Source of the DNA: JAVBQL01 sp031549085 | GTDB lineage: Bacteria; Spirochaetota; GWE2-31-10; MWDO01 | Direction: 5' to 3' | Length of the DNA: 64,000 bases | NCBI GenBank assembly: GCA_031549085.1 | Contig: JAVBQL010000002.1 | Span: 1 to 64,000, forward strand | Shown here: positions 7,680-17,560 of the stretch, piece after piece | How the letters are laid out: each line of letters opens with the position of its first letter | Numbering within the stretch: position 1 is the stretch's first letter | The notes under the pieces: generated by a model | What the model saw: the letters and a program-made list of their open reading frames with translations, nothing else | What the model was told of the DNA's origin: nothing | Databases searched by the model: none | Position numbers and translations under genes: made by a program

Positions 7680-10600
7680 ATGAAAAAAATAATAATAATA
7701 TTTATACTCTTTTTAGTTAGCTCTCTCTCATTCTCACAATATATGCCTCTAACACCATATGATGGAATTGAAAAAGAGATACAAACAGACCATTTTATAA
7801 TAGTATATCCAGAAAAGTATGAAGATAAGGCTCTAAAAGTTGCAGAGTATGCAGAGGAGATACATAGAGACCTTGTCCCATTTATGAATTGGGAACCGCT
7901 TGGAAGAACAACTATAATATTGACCAACTTCTCTGCCAACCCAAATGGGATGGCAACACCAACACCGAATAATACAATAATTTTATATCTATCCCCCTCT
8001 GCAATGGAGAAGACACTTGATACATTTACAGATCCTCTCTATACACTGATTGTTCATGAGTATACCCATATACTTCACCTTGACCAAATAAGGGACTATG
8101 CGTGGTTCTGGAGAGTAGCAACAGGGAGAGTCTACTTTCCTGTTGTAAACAACTCATTTGTCTGGTACAGAGAGGGAACTGCGACACTTGTTGAGACGCT
8201 CTATTCTGAAAATGGAAGACTTGATGGGTACTATAACAAAGCCATGGTTAAGGTTTCTGCATTGGAGGAGACCATTCCTCCAATCAATATGCTTGTACCT
8301 CAGGTAAACACTTGGCCATATAATGAAGCAACATACCACTTTGGTGCTGCTTTTCTGCAATATATATTTACAACATATGGAAAAGAGAAATTTGATAAGA
8401 TGTATATTGATGTTTCAAAGAGATTTCTGCCTATTGTCCATATATTTGTATGGAACTTCAAAAATATCTATGGAAAAAGCATGAATAAAATGTGGGATGA
8501 GTGGATAGAGTATGAGAGAAAAAGAGCTGGAGAGAACTTCAATGAGTATGAAAAACCACCTAATCGAAAAAAGCTTACAAAAAAATATGGAACTGCTCAA
8601 GCCATTGATGTATCAAATAGTGGCGAGCTATACTATTCAATAAGCAGCTATAAAACTGATAGGTATCTCTATACAATGAGTGGTAAAAGGGAGAAAAAAT
8701 TAAAACTTGGATCTATAACAGCTCTCAAAAGTACTGATGATAAAGTTATATACTCAAAGCTTAACACTGCACCAAATAATTTTTCTTACTATGATCTCTT
8801 TATGATAGATCCAAAGACAAGATTAACAAAGCGGCTTACCACTGGAGAGAGAATCAATAGCATTGCATATATGAATGATGGAACCAATAAAACCATAGCC
8901 TACACAAGCTATTTAAATGATAAACTTACCCTATACAGAGCCAATTTTAATAAAAATAGGATCGATGATAGAGAGAAAATAGAGATAGAACACGATCTAT
9001 ATTTTATTTATAACATTGATTTTTCACCAAACAATAGTGGTGATATAGTTCTCTCTGCAAGGTACAATGATGGCACCTACTCTCTTATATGTATGAACAT
9101 ATATGACAACACAAAAAAGTGGGAAAAAAAATCTAAATGGAGAGCCATTGCAAGATACTTTGATGATAAAAATATCTATTTTACATATAGAACCGCTGAT
9201 GATTCTTCCTTATATATGTATAATATAGAAGAAGATAGGGCTTCTCTTGTAATGAAAAGATTTGGCGGGATATTAGATGCTGTTATATATAAAGAGATGA
9301 TCTATTATGTGAGCTACACGGCAAAGGGAGAGGAGATCTTTCTTGAGGCTCTTAATTATGAAGATATAAATTTTACTGACAACATTTTTTTAGATAGTGA
9401 GCCTTCAAACTCAAAAAATAGTGATAAAAATATTAACGATAATGGTAATAAAACAATCTCTATGGTTGAAGAGAGCTCCTTCTATAAGAGAAACGATAAC
9501 TTTGACCCATCAAGCTATAAAACAAAATATTTTAATCCATTTAGATATCTCTATCCAACCATGTGGTGGCTCTACCCTGTGGAGATCCCAAATTCTGATC
9601 TATATTATAAAGATCCAAAAACATATACAGAAATAATGCCATTTCTCACTCCACAATTTATTTTGAATAGTGAACAGCCAACAGGCAGATTTGGATATAG
9701 AGCAACACTTGCACTTGACTATTTAAGGTACTATCCAATGAACAGCTCATCTTTCTGGTTTAAACTTCCATATCTTAGTGTGGCATATACATTTAAAAAC
9801 TGGGCATCCGGGATACATAGTTATAATATATATGGAGATCAGTGGGTTGTTGAGAAATATAATAATTATTATCCAATATCGCTTTCAAACAGTGTTTCCC
9901 TTTCATCAAACATTCCTCTCTTTGGATATGGAACTATAAGATTTCAATCTACTTTCTCGCACAATTTTGCCTCATACTCATCCTACTATGGTAGAGAAAG
10001 CAACACCATGAATTTCTCGCAAACCATCGCTTATCAGTATATAGTATCCACAAACAACTACACAAGATGGAATAGGGGGATATATATAGAAAACTATTTT
10101 TATACACAACCACCTATTTTAGACAATATTTTAGACAATTATATATACTATATTTTTAAAAATAGATTAGAAGTGAGAGCCCCTATAAAAAATTCATTTA
10201 TATTTTTTAATTTAACACAAGGAATTGGTCTCAAAGAGATAAACAAAAAGTTAGAAAGTGCTAATGTATTCAAAATCTACTATGACTCTATAAACTTCAG
10301 TGAATCTATAATAAATGGTGGTTCAAGCAACATAACACAAATACCAATGAGAGCCTTCCCGGGCCTCCTAACAAATCAGTCTGGAGGTGCCTTTGATAGT
10401 TCAAGTTTTTATGGAAGCGCCTATATAAAACTTGATGCGGGTTTTGATATCACTGTTTATAAGGGAGGCATCTACTTCTATTTTGTAACAATGGGTCTAA
10501 AAGAGTTCTATATAAGGCCATATTTTGAGGTTGCCTATCTCTACGAAAATAGCAACACAACAGAAGCTTCACATTTGAGAAATATATTTATGGATGCCGC

Positions 10601-10745
10601 CCTTGAGTTCTGTTTGGATATGTTTGTAAGTTATGGAAATATAGATTTCTCAATAATGCAGGGATTTGCCCTTGGCTATAGACCAGGCATGTACTTTCCA
10701 GCATTTAATGTCTACCTTGGTGTAAATATTGGACTTGGAATCTAA
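7680..10745 (+). CDS. Secreted gluzincin/propeller/barrel protein
   Basis: A 1021-residue exported protein. A signal peptide (residues 1-20, cleavage near SFSQ) is followed by a gluzincin-like metalloprotease domain with HEYTH at residues 126-130 and a downstream Glu in WYREGTATLVE as likely third zinc ligand. A TolB-like beta-propeller-like region spans about residues 295-570, with YDLFMID-, ISSYKTDRYLYT- and FSPNN-type blades. An Asn/Asp/Lys-rich linker (about 575-600) precedes a C-terminal aromatic beta-strand region (about 640-1021), probably an outer-membrane barrel. Similar propeller proteins with HEXXH domains are known, mostly uncharacterised. Inferred role: surface-anchored proteolysis or outer-membrane biogenesis. 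It is preceded by a good promoter shared divergently with the kinase gene. Confidence 0.8.
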   Translation: MKKIIIIFILFLVSSLSFSQYMPLTPYDGIEKEIQTDHFIIVYPEKYEDKALKVAEYAEEIHRDLVPFMNWEPLGRTTIILTNFSANPNGMATPTPNNTIILYLSPSAMEKTLDTFTDPLYTLIVHEYTHILHLDQIRDYAWFWRVATGRVYFPVVNNSFVWYREGTATLVETLYSENGRLDGYYNKAMVKVSALEETIPPINMLVPQVNTWPYNEATYHFGAAFLQYIFTTYGKEKFDKMYIDVSKRFLPIVHIFVWNFKNIYGKSMNKMWDEWIEYERKRAGENFNEYEKPPNRKKLTKKYGTAQAIDVSNSGELYYSISSYKTDRYLYTMSGKREKKLKLGSITALKSTDDKVIYSKLNTAPNNFSYYDLFMIDPKTRLTKRLTTGERINSIAYMNDGTNKTIAYTSYLNDKLTLYRANFNKNRIDDREKIEIEHDLYFIYNIDFSPNNSGDIVLSARYNDGTYSLICMNIYDNTKKWEKKSKWRAIARYFDDKNIYFTYRTADDSSLYMYNIEEDRASLVMKRFGGILDAVIYKEMIYYVSYTAKGEEIFLEALNYEDINFTDNIFLDSEPSNSKNSDKNINDNGNKTISMVEESSFYKRNDNFDPSSYKTKYFNPFRYLYPTMWWLYPVEIPNSDLYYKDPKTYTEIMPFLTPQFILNSEQPTGRFGYRATLALDYLRYYPMNSSSFWFKLPYLSVAYTFKNWASGIHSYNIYGDQWVVEKYNNYYPISLSNSVSLSSNIPLFGYGTIRFQSTFSHNFASYSSYYGRESNTMNFSQTIAYQYIVSTNNYTRWNRGIYIENYFYTQPPILDNILDNYIYYIFKNRLEVRAPIKNSFIFFNLTQGIGLKEINKKLESANVFKIYYDSINFSESIINGGSSNITQIPMRAFPGLLTNQSGGAFDSSSFYGSAYIKLDAGFDITVYKGGIYFYFVTMGLKEFYIRPYFEVAYLYENSNTTEASHLRNIFMDAALEFCLDMFVSYGNIDFSIMQGFALGYRPGMYFPAFNVYLGVNIGLGI

Positions 10746-10813
10746 TTTTTTTGAGTAAGTTTTAGTTTAAGATAGTCTATTCATATCAGTTAATATATAT
10801 TTAAAAATAAATT

Positions 10814-11401
10814 CTATATCTTTGTGAATGTCCCAAGCATATCTGTGATAACTATATGATCATCAGTTGTATCAAATGTCATATTTTTTACACCAATAGA
10901 TTTTAAATTGAGATAAATTTCAAGCGTTTGATAGTCTGCCATAGGCCAATACTGCTTTGTATTAAAGCCTTTAAGCCAAAATGAGGTGTCTGCAGTTGCA
11001 TCTTTATATGTTTCAATAACCATAGAGTTATCAAACGAGTCCAAACTATAGTATGTGTTACTTGAGCTTATATAAGTAGTTCCAGCTCTTAAAATTTCGA
11101 ACTGAGTTGCATTTACAAAATTCATTTGATAGCTGGTTGCATCGGAGGTACTATCTTTGTGGTAGTTATCAAAAAAAACACTTATTGGCAGAGATGAATT
11201 TGAAACTTCACGTGAGCTATTTGATACATAGGCTTTATAACTATCAAGCTCTTTGTTATAAGAGTAGAAAACGGCTGAGTCCAACTTCCAATTCCCTTGA
11301 ATTTTCGAAGGATCTAGTATAACACCACATGAATTTAAAACAAAAAATGAGAATAAAAACAATATAAAAATAGAAAAATATGGAGATGTTTTTTTAAGCA
11401 T
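10814..11401 (-). CDS. Hypothetical lipoprotein
   Basis: About 195 residues from the ATG at 11401. An in-frame TTG at 11419 is also possible, but the ATG gives a cleaner signal peptide. The N-terminus is hydrophobic and ends in a lipobox-like FVLNSC followed by GVILDPS, so it should be acylated and held in a membrane. The rest (KIQGNWKLDSAVFYS..., repeated beta strands, NFVNATQFEIL) resembles lipocalin-like or META-type small beta-barrel domains with an opening 'GxWxL' motif. I infer only the fold type, not a function. It is convergent with the metalloprotease gene, 68 bp away. Confidence 0.65.
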   Translation of the reverse strand: MLKKTSPYFSIFILFLFSFFVLNSCGVILDPSKIQGNWKLDSAVFYSYNKELDSYKAYVSNSSREVSNSSLPISVFFDNYHKDSTSDATSYQMNFVNATQFEILRAGTTYISSSNTYYSLDSFDNSMVIETYKDATADTSFWLKGFNTKQYWPMADYQTLEIYLNLKSIGVKNMTFDTTDDHIVITDMLGTFTKI

Positions 11402-11627
11402 ACTATCTTTTCTAACCAACTATATATAATTAAATTTTATATTTATTCTAACTCTGATATAAGGTAACAAATTTATTGACATTTGTATATATTTTTTATA
11501 AAAAAAAGTATATACTGTCTTATTCTAGTTTAGTAAAAACTATTAAGATTATTTTTATTTGCTTTTTAAAGAAAGATTAATAAAAAATTATAGTTTTTGT
11601 TAAATATAATAATTTTAGGGTACTAAA

Positions 11628-13832
11628 TTGAATCCAAGAAACAAAGTTATACTTATCTTATCTCTTTTTTGTATTATTTCATCTTTACTGATATTTTTTG
11701 TTGGAATGGGTTGTTATGATAACAACATTTTTTCTTCAAAGCTATCAGCAGCTGATGAAAATGGAGATGATAATTTTATTACAATATCAATAGATGAAAA
11801 AATAAGCTCAAAAAGCGTTTTAGATCTATTAAGTTTTCTTGAAAAGCAAGAGGCAAAACATATTGTAGTAGATCTAAATTTTGAAAATATACAGGATCAG
11901 GAGAATATAACTGATATAAAAGAACTTATAAAAGAAAAGAATAATATTTATGGATTCATAAAGCTTAAAGAGGCTAAAGGCATAAATTTCAGTAAGAAAA
12001 ATTATTCAAAAAATGATAAAATATTATCAAACCTACAAGTTATTAAGGCAAATAATGGTTTTATATATGCAAACTACCTAAAAGATCTCTTTTTTGTAAA
12101 CTATCTTCAAATACCATCGCGTAATATTGGATTTATAGTGGATACAAAATCTAAAGGAAAGAAAAATATTGATTTTGTATATAAATTTGATAATAGATAC
12201 CTTTTATCAATTCCTTTTATGATGCATCTAAAAGAGAATAACTCTCTAGATTTTGATAACCTCTCTTTCAAAGCTCTTTCAATCTCATTTAGAAACAATG
12301 TTCTGCACTATGATGAAAAGGGGAGAATGAGCTTCTCTGGCAAGGGCATTAAGGAGGCAAAAGTTACATCTTTGGCATATCAAGAGTGGAAAACCCACTT
12401 AGATTTGCGAAGTTCTATAAGCGGTGCAATAAATAGACTTGATGAGAATAGCTCCGAAGAGATAAAAGGATTTGCCCTCTATTCAAAAGAGGAGGAGATT
12501 ATTGATGCTGTCTATTCATACTCAGCTACTAATGATCCAACAAAAGATACTCTTTTAACAATAATAAAGGATCGGTCAAAGAGCTGGAAAGCATTTAGAG
12601 ATTCTGTTCCTAATATAAAAGATTCAACAGTAATCATCACAGTTGATGAAGATAGAGGCTTTATAAACAACTTTATTTCACAAAAACAGCTATTAAAATA
12701 TTCAAAAAATATTAAGAGACTCCCACTTACACTACATCTAATACTTTTAATGGTAATATTCTCCTCTATTATACTTTTAAGCAACATACCATTCAAAAAA
12801 GAGAGCTATGGTTATATAATAATAGGATTGATATTTGTGGCGGAGCTCTTTTTAAATTTCGTATTTAAGTCTATACTCAAAGTAGATTTTTATCTATCAT
12901 TCTATCTAACCACGACTTTGATAGCTGTTGTATTATATCTGGTACTTGCAAAATTAACACTATTTATATGGGATAAAAAGGTCTTAGAAATATATAAAGG
13001 AAATATAGGGAAAAACTTTGCAAGGAAAATAGCACTTCTTTGGCAATCAAATAAGTTTCATTTTTCTTCAGAAAAAAAGTGGATAACATTTATATCAATT
13101 GATAAAATGTCCATGATGCCAGATAGTTTTGATGAAAATACATCTGATGCCTTTGCAATAAAGAGCATTGACATAGAAAATACAATAAAACAGAACTATG
13201 GAATAATTTCAAGTTCAACACAAAAAGAGATAAGCGCATATTTTGGCTATCCAAGTGTCTTTAAACACTTTTCAATATTAAAACCTATAAAGAATATAAT
13301 AAAACTTGATACTGGTATACATACAGCAATGCACTCTTCAGATGAGTATTTCAAATTTATACCATATGTAGATATTGGAAACTATACCCATTTTGGTAAT
13401 GCAGATTTAGTATTGCATGAGGCACTTAAATATGCAAAAGAGCACTCTATTAATGTAATAATAACAGATGTTGTCTATAAAGAGCTTCAAAAACATATAA
13501 CTGTTAGAATGCTTGATAGAATAAATATTGCTAGTATCCCAAATTACTCAACAAGACTATTTGAACTTATATTAGATAATAAAAAAGAGACAAAAGAGCT
13601 GATAAAATATTTTCATGCAGGACTAAAACTATACGAAGAGACTGAATATCATAAGGCTATAGCATATTTCAAACACTGTTTAAAAATAGTTCCAACGGAT
13701 GTACCATCCACTAAATTTATTGAAAAATGTAAGAGACTTCATACTGAAAAGAACAAAAGAAGAAGAAAAGAGGACTTACAAAAGATGGCAACCGATGAGG
13801 CTAATGCTAACAAAGATAAAGAAGAATCTTAA
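11628..13832 (+). CDS. CHASE2/cyclase-like membrane protein, degenerate
   Basis: A 734-residue protein with the layout of bacterial class III adenylate cyclases of the CHASE2 type: an N-terminal membrane helix (about 8-27), an extracytoplasmic region of about 330 residues, three membrane helices (about 365-445), and a cytoplasmic region resembling a cyclase domain (about 480-650). The region around 583 (GNADLVLHEALKYAKEH...NVIITDVVYKEL) matches the cyclase 'GD.VN.A.RL...ILIS...Y' layout, followed by the usual short TPR-like tail (Y-x-x-A-x-x-F...P-x-D-x-P-S). The metal-binding Asp pair and the usual nucleotide-binding residues are not recognisable, so it is probably catalytically dead or strongly diverged. 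TTG start at 11628 with AGGG upstream. Followed 22 bp later by the deacetylase gene, probably one operon. Confidence 0.65.
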   Translation: MNPRNKVILILSLFCIISSLLIFFVGMGCYDNNIFSSKLSAADENGDDNFITISIDEKISSKSVLDLLSFLEKQEAKHIVVDLNFENIQDQENITDIKELIKEKNNIYGFIKLKEAKGINFSKKNYSKNDKILSNLQVIKANNGFIYANYLKDLFFVNYLQIPSRNIGFIVDTKSKGKKNIDFVYKFDNRYLLSIPFMMHLKENNSLDFDNLSFKALSISFRNNVLHYDEKGRMSFSGKGIKEAKVTSLAYQEWKTHLDLRSSISGAINRLDENSSEEIKGFALYSKEEEIIDAVYSYSATNDPTKDTLLTIIKDRSKSWKAFRDSVPNIKDSTVIITVDEDRGFINNFISQKQLLKYSKNIKRLPLTLHLILLMVIFSSIILLSNIPFKKESYGYIIIGLIFVAELFLNFVFKSILKVDFYLSFYLTTTLIAVVLYLVLAKLTLFIWDKKVLEIYKGNIGKNFARKIALLWQSNKFHFSSEKKWITFISIDKMSMMPDSFDENTSDAFAIKSIDIENTIKQNYGIISSSTQKEISAYFGYPSVFKHFSILKPIKNIIKLDTGIHTAMHSSDEYFKFIPYVDIGNYTHFGNADLVLHEALKYAKEHSINVIITDVVYKELQKHITVRMLDRINIASIPNYSTRLFELILDNKKETKELIKYFHAGLKLYEETEYHKAIAYFKHCLKIVPTDVPSTKFIEKCKRLHTEKNKRRRKEDLQKMATDEANANKDKEES

Positions 13833-13854
13833 ATTTCATTAAAGACAGATAGTG

Positions 13855-14814
13855 ATGAATAAAAAAATACTATTCACTCTTCTCACTATGATATTTTTAA
13901 TATCAACAGCTTTAGTAGGCTCTTTTTTATACATTTATGTAAATAATCTATTTACTGATTCAAAAATCACAGAAGATTCTTTAGAAGAGAGAGGTGAACT
14001 TTTTGCAGCAACAGTTTTGGATTATGATTATCTAGTAACTACCACTACAACATCAACTATTTTTATAAATAACAATAACATACCAACTAAAGAGAATATT
14101 TCAGAAAAAAATAGGATAGAAGATGGTGTCGCTTTTGATATCCCAACTAAAAAACAGAAAACTCTCGCAAAGGTTGCTGTTGTAATAGATGACCTAGGAG
14201 TTGAATATCCAAAGACTAAAGATTTTTTGGAATCTAATCTAAAATTGACCTTCGCAATAATTCCTGATACTCCCATTGCTGATAGGGTATACAACTATTG
14301 TATAAAGAACAATCTTGTATTTATTCTTCATCTACCAATGGAGGCGAGCCAAAAAAAGGTAGAGGAGAACGCCATATTTATAAAGATGAGTGATGATGAG
14401 ATTAGTGAAAGAGTAAACTATTTTTTTGATAAATATGATGGCATAGCTGGAGCTAATAATCATATGGGCTCTCGTGCAACTCAAGATGAGAGAGTGATGA
14501 GATTGCTCTTAAGTAACATAAAATCAAGAGATCTAGTTTGGCTGGACTCTGTTACAAGTCCAAATAGAGTGACAAGAGAGGTTGCAAAAGAGCTCTCTAT
14601 AAAATATCTTGAGAGAGATATTTTTCTTGATAATGAGAAGGATTTTCAATATATCAAAAAACAGATGGGACAATTGATATCTATAGCTAAAAAGAGTGGC
14701 TCTGCTATTGGAATAGGACATGTCAGTTCAGAAAACCTGCTTTTAGTATTAAAAGAGTATAGCAAAAGAGAAAAAGAATTTGGAATAAAATTTGTTACAT
14801 TAGATGAATTATAA
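13855..14814 (+). CDS. Divergent polysaccharide deacetylase (YibQ-like)
   Basis: About 319 residues. The N-terminal membrane anchor (about residues 6-28) and a variable Thr/Asn-rich linker precede a divergent polysaccharide deacetylase domain (from about residue 108). Visible family motifs are VAVVIDDLG, LTFAIIPDTP, LHLPMEA, ANNHMGSRAT and the C-terminal GIGHV. This is the layout of the YibQ/DUF610 family of envelope proteins, whose substrate is not established. The ATG at 13855 is preferred over the GTG one codon upstream; both lack a strong ribosome binding site. It is likely co-transcribed with the cyclase-like gene. Confidence 0.85.
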   Translation: MNKKILFTLLTMIFLISTALVGSFLYIYVNNLFTDSKITEDSLEERGELFAATVLDYDYLVTTTTTSTIFINNNNIPTKENISEKNRIEDGVAFDIPTKKQKTLAKVAVVIDDLGVEYPKTKDFLESNLKLTFAIIPDTPIADRVYNYCIKNNLVFILHLPMEASQKKVEENAIFIKMSDDEISERVNYFFDKYDGIAGANNHMGSRATQDERVMRLLLSNIKSRDLVWLDSVTSPNRVTREVAKELSIKYLERDIFLDNEKDFQYIKKQMGQLISIAKKSGSAIGIGHVSSENLLLVLKEYSKREKEFGIKFVTLDEL

Positions 14815-14881
14815 TAATTTAGTAAATAAAAAAACTACCACTTTTATTTTTAAAAGTTGAACTAAACTGTTGTAAATTGTA

Positions 14882-14911
14882 TTGACCATATAAAGCTATT
14901 TTTTGTATAAT
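14882..14911 (+). promoter_or_regulatory. Sigma-70-like promoter
   Basis: Seen: TTGACC (14882-14887), 18-nt spacer, consensus TATAAT (14906-14911). It lies upstream of the short exported-protein gene. Confidence 0.6.
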
Positions 14912-14966
14912 GGGTTTTATTATTTAAAATTATATTTTTTTGTTAAATTTAGATAGCGTTGGATTT

Positions 14967-15422
14967 ATGCCTTTTATGAGAAAGTTTTTTTTACTACTAT
15001 TCACAATTTTATCAGCCAATTTTATCCACTCCTATGAGTTTAAGGTTAGCTTTCTTCTATCAGAGAATAAAAGTTTTATAGAAGAGAAGGTAAAAAAATC
15101 ATTAACACACTACTATTTAAATGATAACTTGAATAGAATAGGATATGATTCATCATCTGCAACCATAATAAAAGAGAAAGAGGAGAACCCATTCAGAAGA
15201 ATTGAAATTATATTTTTTGGAACACTAACAATAACATCTTTCTCTGCATGGATGTTCTTTTCACTGTTTAATGTAATCATGTATAATGATACATTTGGAA
15301 ACTTAAGGCGGGATCAATTCTTGATATTGTATGATGGAAGCGGCGTACTCTCTCTTTCTGTATCCATTAGTGATCTTCTAATTGGACTAAAATTAAAGTC
15401 AAAGACAGTAGAGTTTTTTTAA
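14967..15422 (+). CDS. Hypothetical small exported/membrane protein
   Basis: About 151 residues from ATG 14967. Other in-frame starts are TTG 14940 and ATG 14976; none has a clear ribosome binding site. A signal peptide (hydrophobic run FFLLLFTILSANF) is followed by a short polar region with ENKSFIEEKVKKSL and a second hydrophobic segment (IIFFGTLTITSFSAWMFFSLFNVIMY), then a short tail. I recognise no family. A consensus -10 promoter lies just upstream, which supports expression. It converges on the minus-strand lipoprotein gene 30 bp later. Confidence 0.55.
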   Translation: MPFMRKFFLLLFTILSANFIHSYEFKVSFLLSENKSFIEEKVKKSLTHYYLNDNLNRIGYDSSSATIIKEKEENPFRRIEIIFFGTLTITSFSAWMFFSLFNVIMYNDTFGNLRRDQFLILYDGSGVLSLSVSISDLLIGLKLKSKTVEFF

Positions 15423-15452
15423 ATAATAGTTTGATATAAAAAAAACTTAAAG

Positions 15453-15884
15453 CTATCTTCTTAGCAAAAATATATTATTTATCTCACTAATATCAGTGAT
15501 TCTCTTATTTCCAAAATTGGTATATACTCTTAACAAATCTCTTGATAAAAACTCAATATAAAATATAACAACTTCGCTTGTTTCTCCCTCTTTCATAAAG
15601 ACAACCATAAGCTCTATAGGTTTTGAGTTATAATCGATAACATAAACAATGGTTTTATCATTTTTAAATGGGTTTATCAATTTATTATTTAAATATAAAA
15701 GAGCATTTCCACTTCTCGAAAGAGAGAGTTTAATAGTTCTGCCATCTTTTAATTTTCCTCTCCATGTACCAACCTCAGCCCCTATGCTATTGGAGCGTGG
15801 CATCTCTTCACCAATTTTAATAGTTTGACATGAGGATAATAATGAAAGTATTATAAAAACTATAAATATGTTTCGTCTTTCCAT
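15453..15884 (-). CDS. Hypothetical small lipoprotein
   Basis: A 143-residue protein with a signal peptide and clear lipobox (LSLLSSCQT), so probably membrane-anchored after acylation. The mature part is short and beta-rich (GTWRGKLKDGRTIKLSLSRSGNALLYLNNKLI), resembling small beta-barrel lipoprotein domains. It starts 25 bp inside the end of the TagA/WecG gene and has its own strong GGAGGAG site, so it is the last gene of the rsmE operon. Function unknown. Confidence 0.7.
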   Translation of the reverse strand: MERRNIFIVFIILSLLSSCQTIKIGEEMPRSNSIGAEVGTWRGKLKDGRTIKLSLSRSGNALLYLNNKLINPFKNDKTIVYVIDYNSKPIELMVVFMKEGETSEVVIFYIEFLSRDLLRVYTNFGNKRITDISEINNIFLLRR

Positions 15885-16630
15885 AACTCCTCCTTTGATT
15901 CTCCACTATTGTTTTTTATAAATAATCTTGAAAATATAAGGGCAAAAAAGTAGCAAAAGTATAGAAAACCTTTAAAAGGGCGGCCTGATAACTTTTCGAA
16001 ATCATATTTACCCATATCAATATATTTTTGATATTTTTCTTTTCCTGCTAAAACATGAACAAAATTACCAACACCAATAAAAACACAGTTATTAAATTTT
16101 TGCTTATGCCTATATATCCACTTTTCTTGACGCGGTCTTCTGCCACTCACCAATACAAAAGATGGAGAAACTTTATATATTGCAAGAAGCAATTTTTTTT
16201 CAAAATCTTTCTTATATGATGCATGATATTTCCCCATTAATTTTATACCGGGAAATGATTCTCTTATATTTTTTTCAGCCTTTTCTGAATCCTTCTGGTT
16301 CTGGCCTCCAACAACATAGAGATTTTTTCTTGAATCTGTTATTTTTGTACACAATCTTATAGTAAATTTGAAAGAGTTGTAGATCCCAGCAAGCTTTGTT
16401 TTGAAAAAATTCAATCCAAATTGCAAACCTCTTGATATTGGAATAACAAGATCAGCATTATTTATTATAGAAGCAAGCTCCTTATCAAATTTTGCTCTCA
16501 TAAGAAGGTAGGTATCCAAGAGTATAACGTGAGATGCCTCCTCTTTATTCGAGAGACTTATAATATAATCGTATACCTCTTCATCACTTATAGAATCAAC
16601 ATTGATAGATAATAATTTACACCTTTTCAC
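15860..16630 (-). CDS. WecG/TagA/CpsF-family glycosyltransferase
   Basis: A GT26-family enzyme that transfers an N-acetylhexosamine-type sugar from a UDP donor to a lipid-linked acceptor in surface polysaccharide synthesis. Family features: NADLVIPISRGLQ near residue 70, GGQNQKDSEKA, the core FVLVSGRRPRQEKW (canonical '..GxPxQExW'), and FIGVGNFVHVLAGK. I start it at GTG 16630, two bases after the rsmE stop, because GGGGGG lies 8 nt upstream. An upstream in-frame extension to 16675 would overlap rsmE. About 256 residues. It is the middle gene of the rsmE-glycosyltransferase-lipoprotein operon. Confidence 0.88.
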   Translation of the reverse strand: MKRCKLLSINVDSISDEEVYDYIISLSNKEEASHVILLDTYLLMRAKFDKELASIINNADLVIPISRGLQFGLNFFKTKLAGIYNSFKFTIRLCTKITDSRKNLYVVGGQNQKDSEKAEKNIRESFPGIKLMGKYHASYKKDFEKKLLLAIYKVSPSFVLVSGRRPRQEKWIYRHKQKFNNCVFIGVGNFVHVLAGKEKYQKYIDMGKYDFEKLSGRPFKGFLYFCYFFALIFSRLFIKNNSGESKEELWKDETYL

Positions 16631-16632
16631 TT

Positions 16633-17373
16633 TTAATTCCCCCCAAATGCAAAAAAAGAAAATATTGATGAACATATATATATAGATGCTGTTTCACTTC
16701 TTAATATATTTGAATGAAAAGAGAGGCCACGAAATCCAAGCTTCTCTAATGAATCTATCTCATAATCGCTAAAGTCCCCTTCAGGACCAATAAATATCAA
16801 AATATCCTTCTCGCTATCTTTTAAAATATCTGAAAAAGAGAATTTCTCTCCGTCTATTTTCCCAAAGAGCTTTAGAGAGCTGTTATCACTATATTTAACA
16901 ACCTCTTCAAAACTAATTATCGGATTAATATAGGGAATTGAGAGTCTATTTGATTGAGAACTTGCCTCTTTTGCAATTTCTCTCCATCTCGACAGCTTAA
17001 GCTTACCATTTTTTTCATCTATTTTAATAATACTATTTTTAGTAACAACAGGAATAAACCTGTCAATACCTATCTCTGTACATTTTTGAATAACCAAATC
17101 ACTGTTGTTTCCTTTAAGAATAGAGAAAAAGAGTGTTATATTTGGCATATTTAAAAGATTATCTCGACTATAATTATCAATTATGGCGAGAACAATATCT
17201 CTATTTGTTATAGATTTTACTGTAGATACAAATTCATTTTTACTGTTGTCACCTATAATAAATTTCTCATCGATTTTAACACGCAGGCTTCTGACCAAAT
17301 GGTTGTATAAATCTCCTCTTAAAGTAAGATCACTTCCAACTGTTAAGGTATCACCAATAAATATTTTCTTCAT
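16633..17373 (-). CDS. rsmE: 16S rRNA m3U1498 methyltransferase RsmE
   Basis: Methylates N3 of U1498 in 16S rRNA using S-adenosylmethionine. It has the SPOUT-fold features: an N-terminal PUA-like domain (HLVRSLRVKIDEKFIIGD), then the knotted C-terminal domain with CTEIGIDRFIPVVTKNS, SSQSNRLSIPYI, LIFIGPEGDFSDYEID and LRSETAS. At 246 residues it is of normal length. The gene heads an operon with the glycosyltransferase and lipoprotein. A consensus promoter lies 43 bp upstream of the ATG. Confidence 0.95.
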   Translation of the reverse strand: MKKIFIGDTLTVGSDLTLRGDLYNHLVRSLRVKIDEKFIIGDNSKNEFVSTVKSITNRDIVLAIIDNYSRDNLLNMPNITLFFSILKGNNSDLVIQKCTEIGIDRFIPVVTKNSIIKIDEKNGKLKLSRWREIAKEASSQSNRLSIPYINPIISFEEVVKYSDNSSLKLFGKIDGEKFSFSDILKDSEKDILIFIGPEGDFSDYEIDSLEKLGFRGLSFHSNILRSETASIYICSSIFSFFAFGGN

Positions 17374-17415
17374 AACTTTCTTAAAAAAAACAATTTAATT
17401 TATATTTTGGAGAGT

Positions 17416-17444
17416 AATATATCAATAAGTTTATATTTTGTCAA
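17416..17444 (-). promoter_or_regulatory. Promoter of the rsmE operon
   Basis: Seen on the minus strand: consensus TTGACA (17444-17439), 17-nt spacer, TATATT (17421-17416). The expected leader is about 36 nt. Confidence 0.65.
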
Positions 17445-17560
17445 AATAAATGGTATTAAAACCTTAAAACACAAGTATTGTACTATCAATCCCTTTGCTA
17501 ACCTATTAACAAGGGTAGTATAGAAAACAAATTTTATACACTACCTTAATTTGTTTGCCA

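Noticed and set aside
11476..11502. TTGACA and TATAAA upstream of the cyclase-like gene as its promoter
   Set aside because: The spacer is only 15 nt and the next -10-like hexamer is too far, so I could not support a specific promoter.
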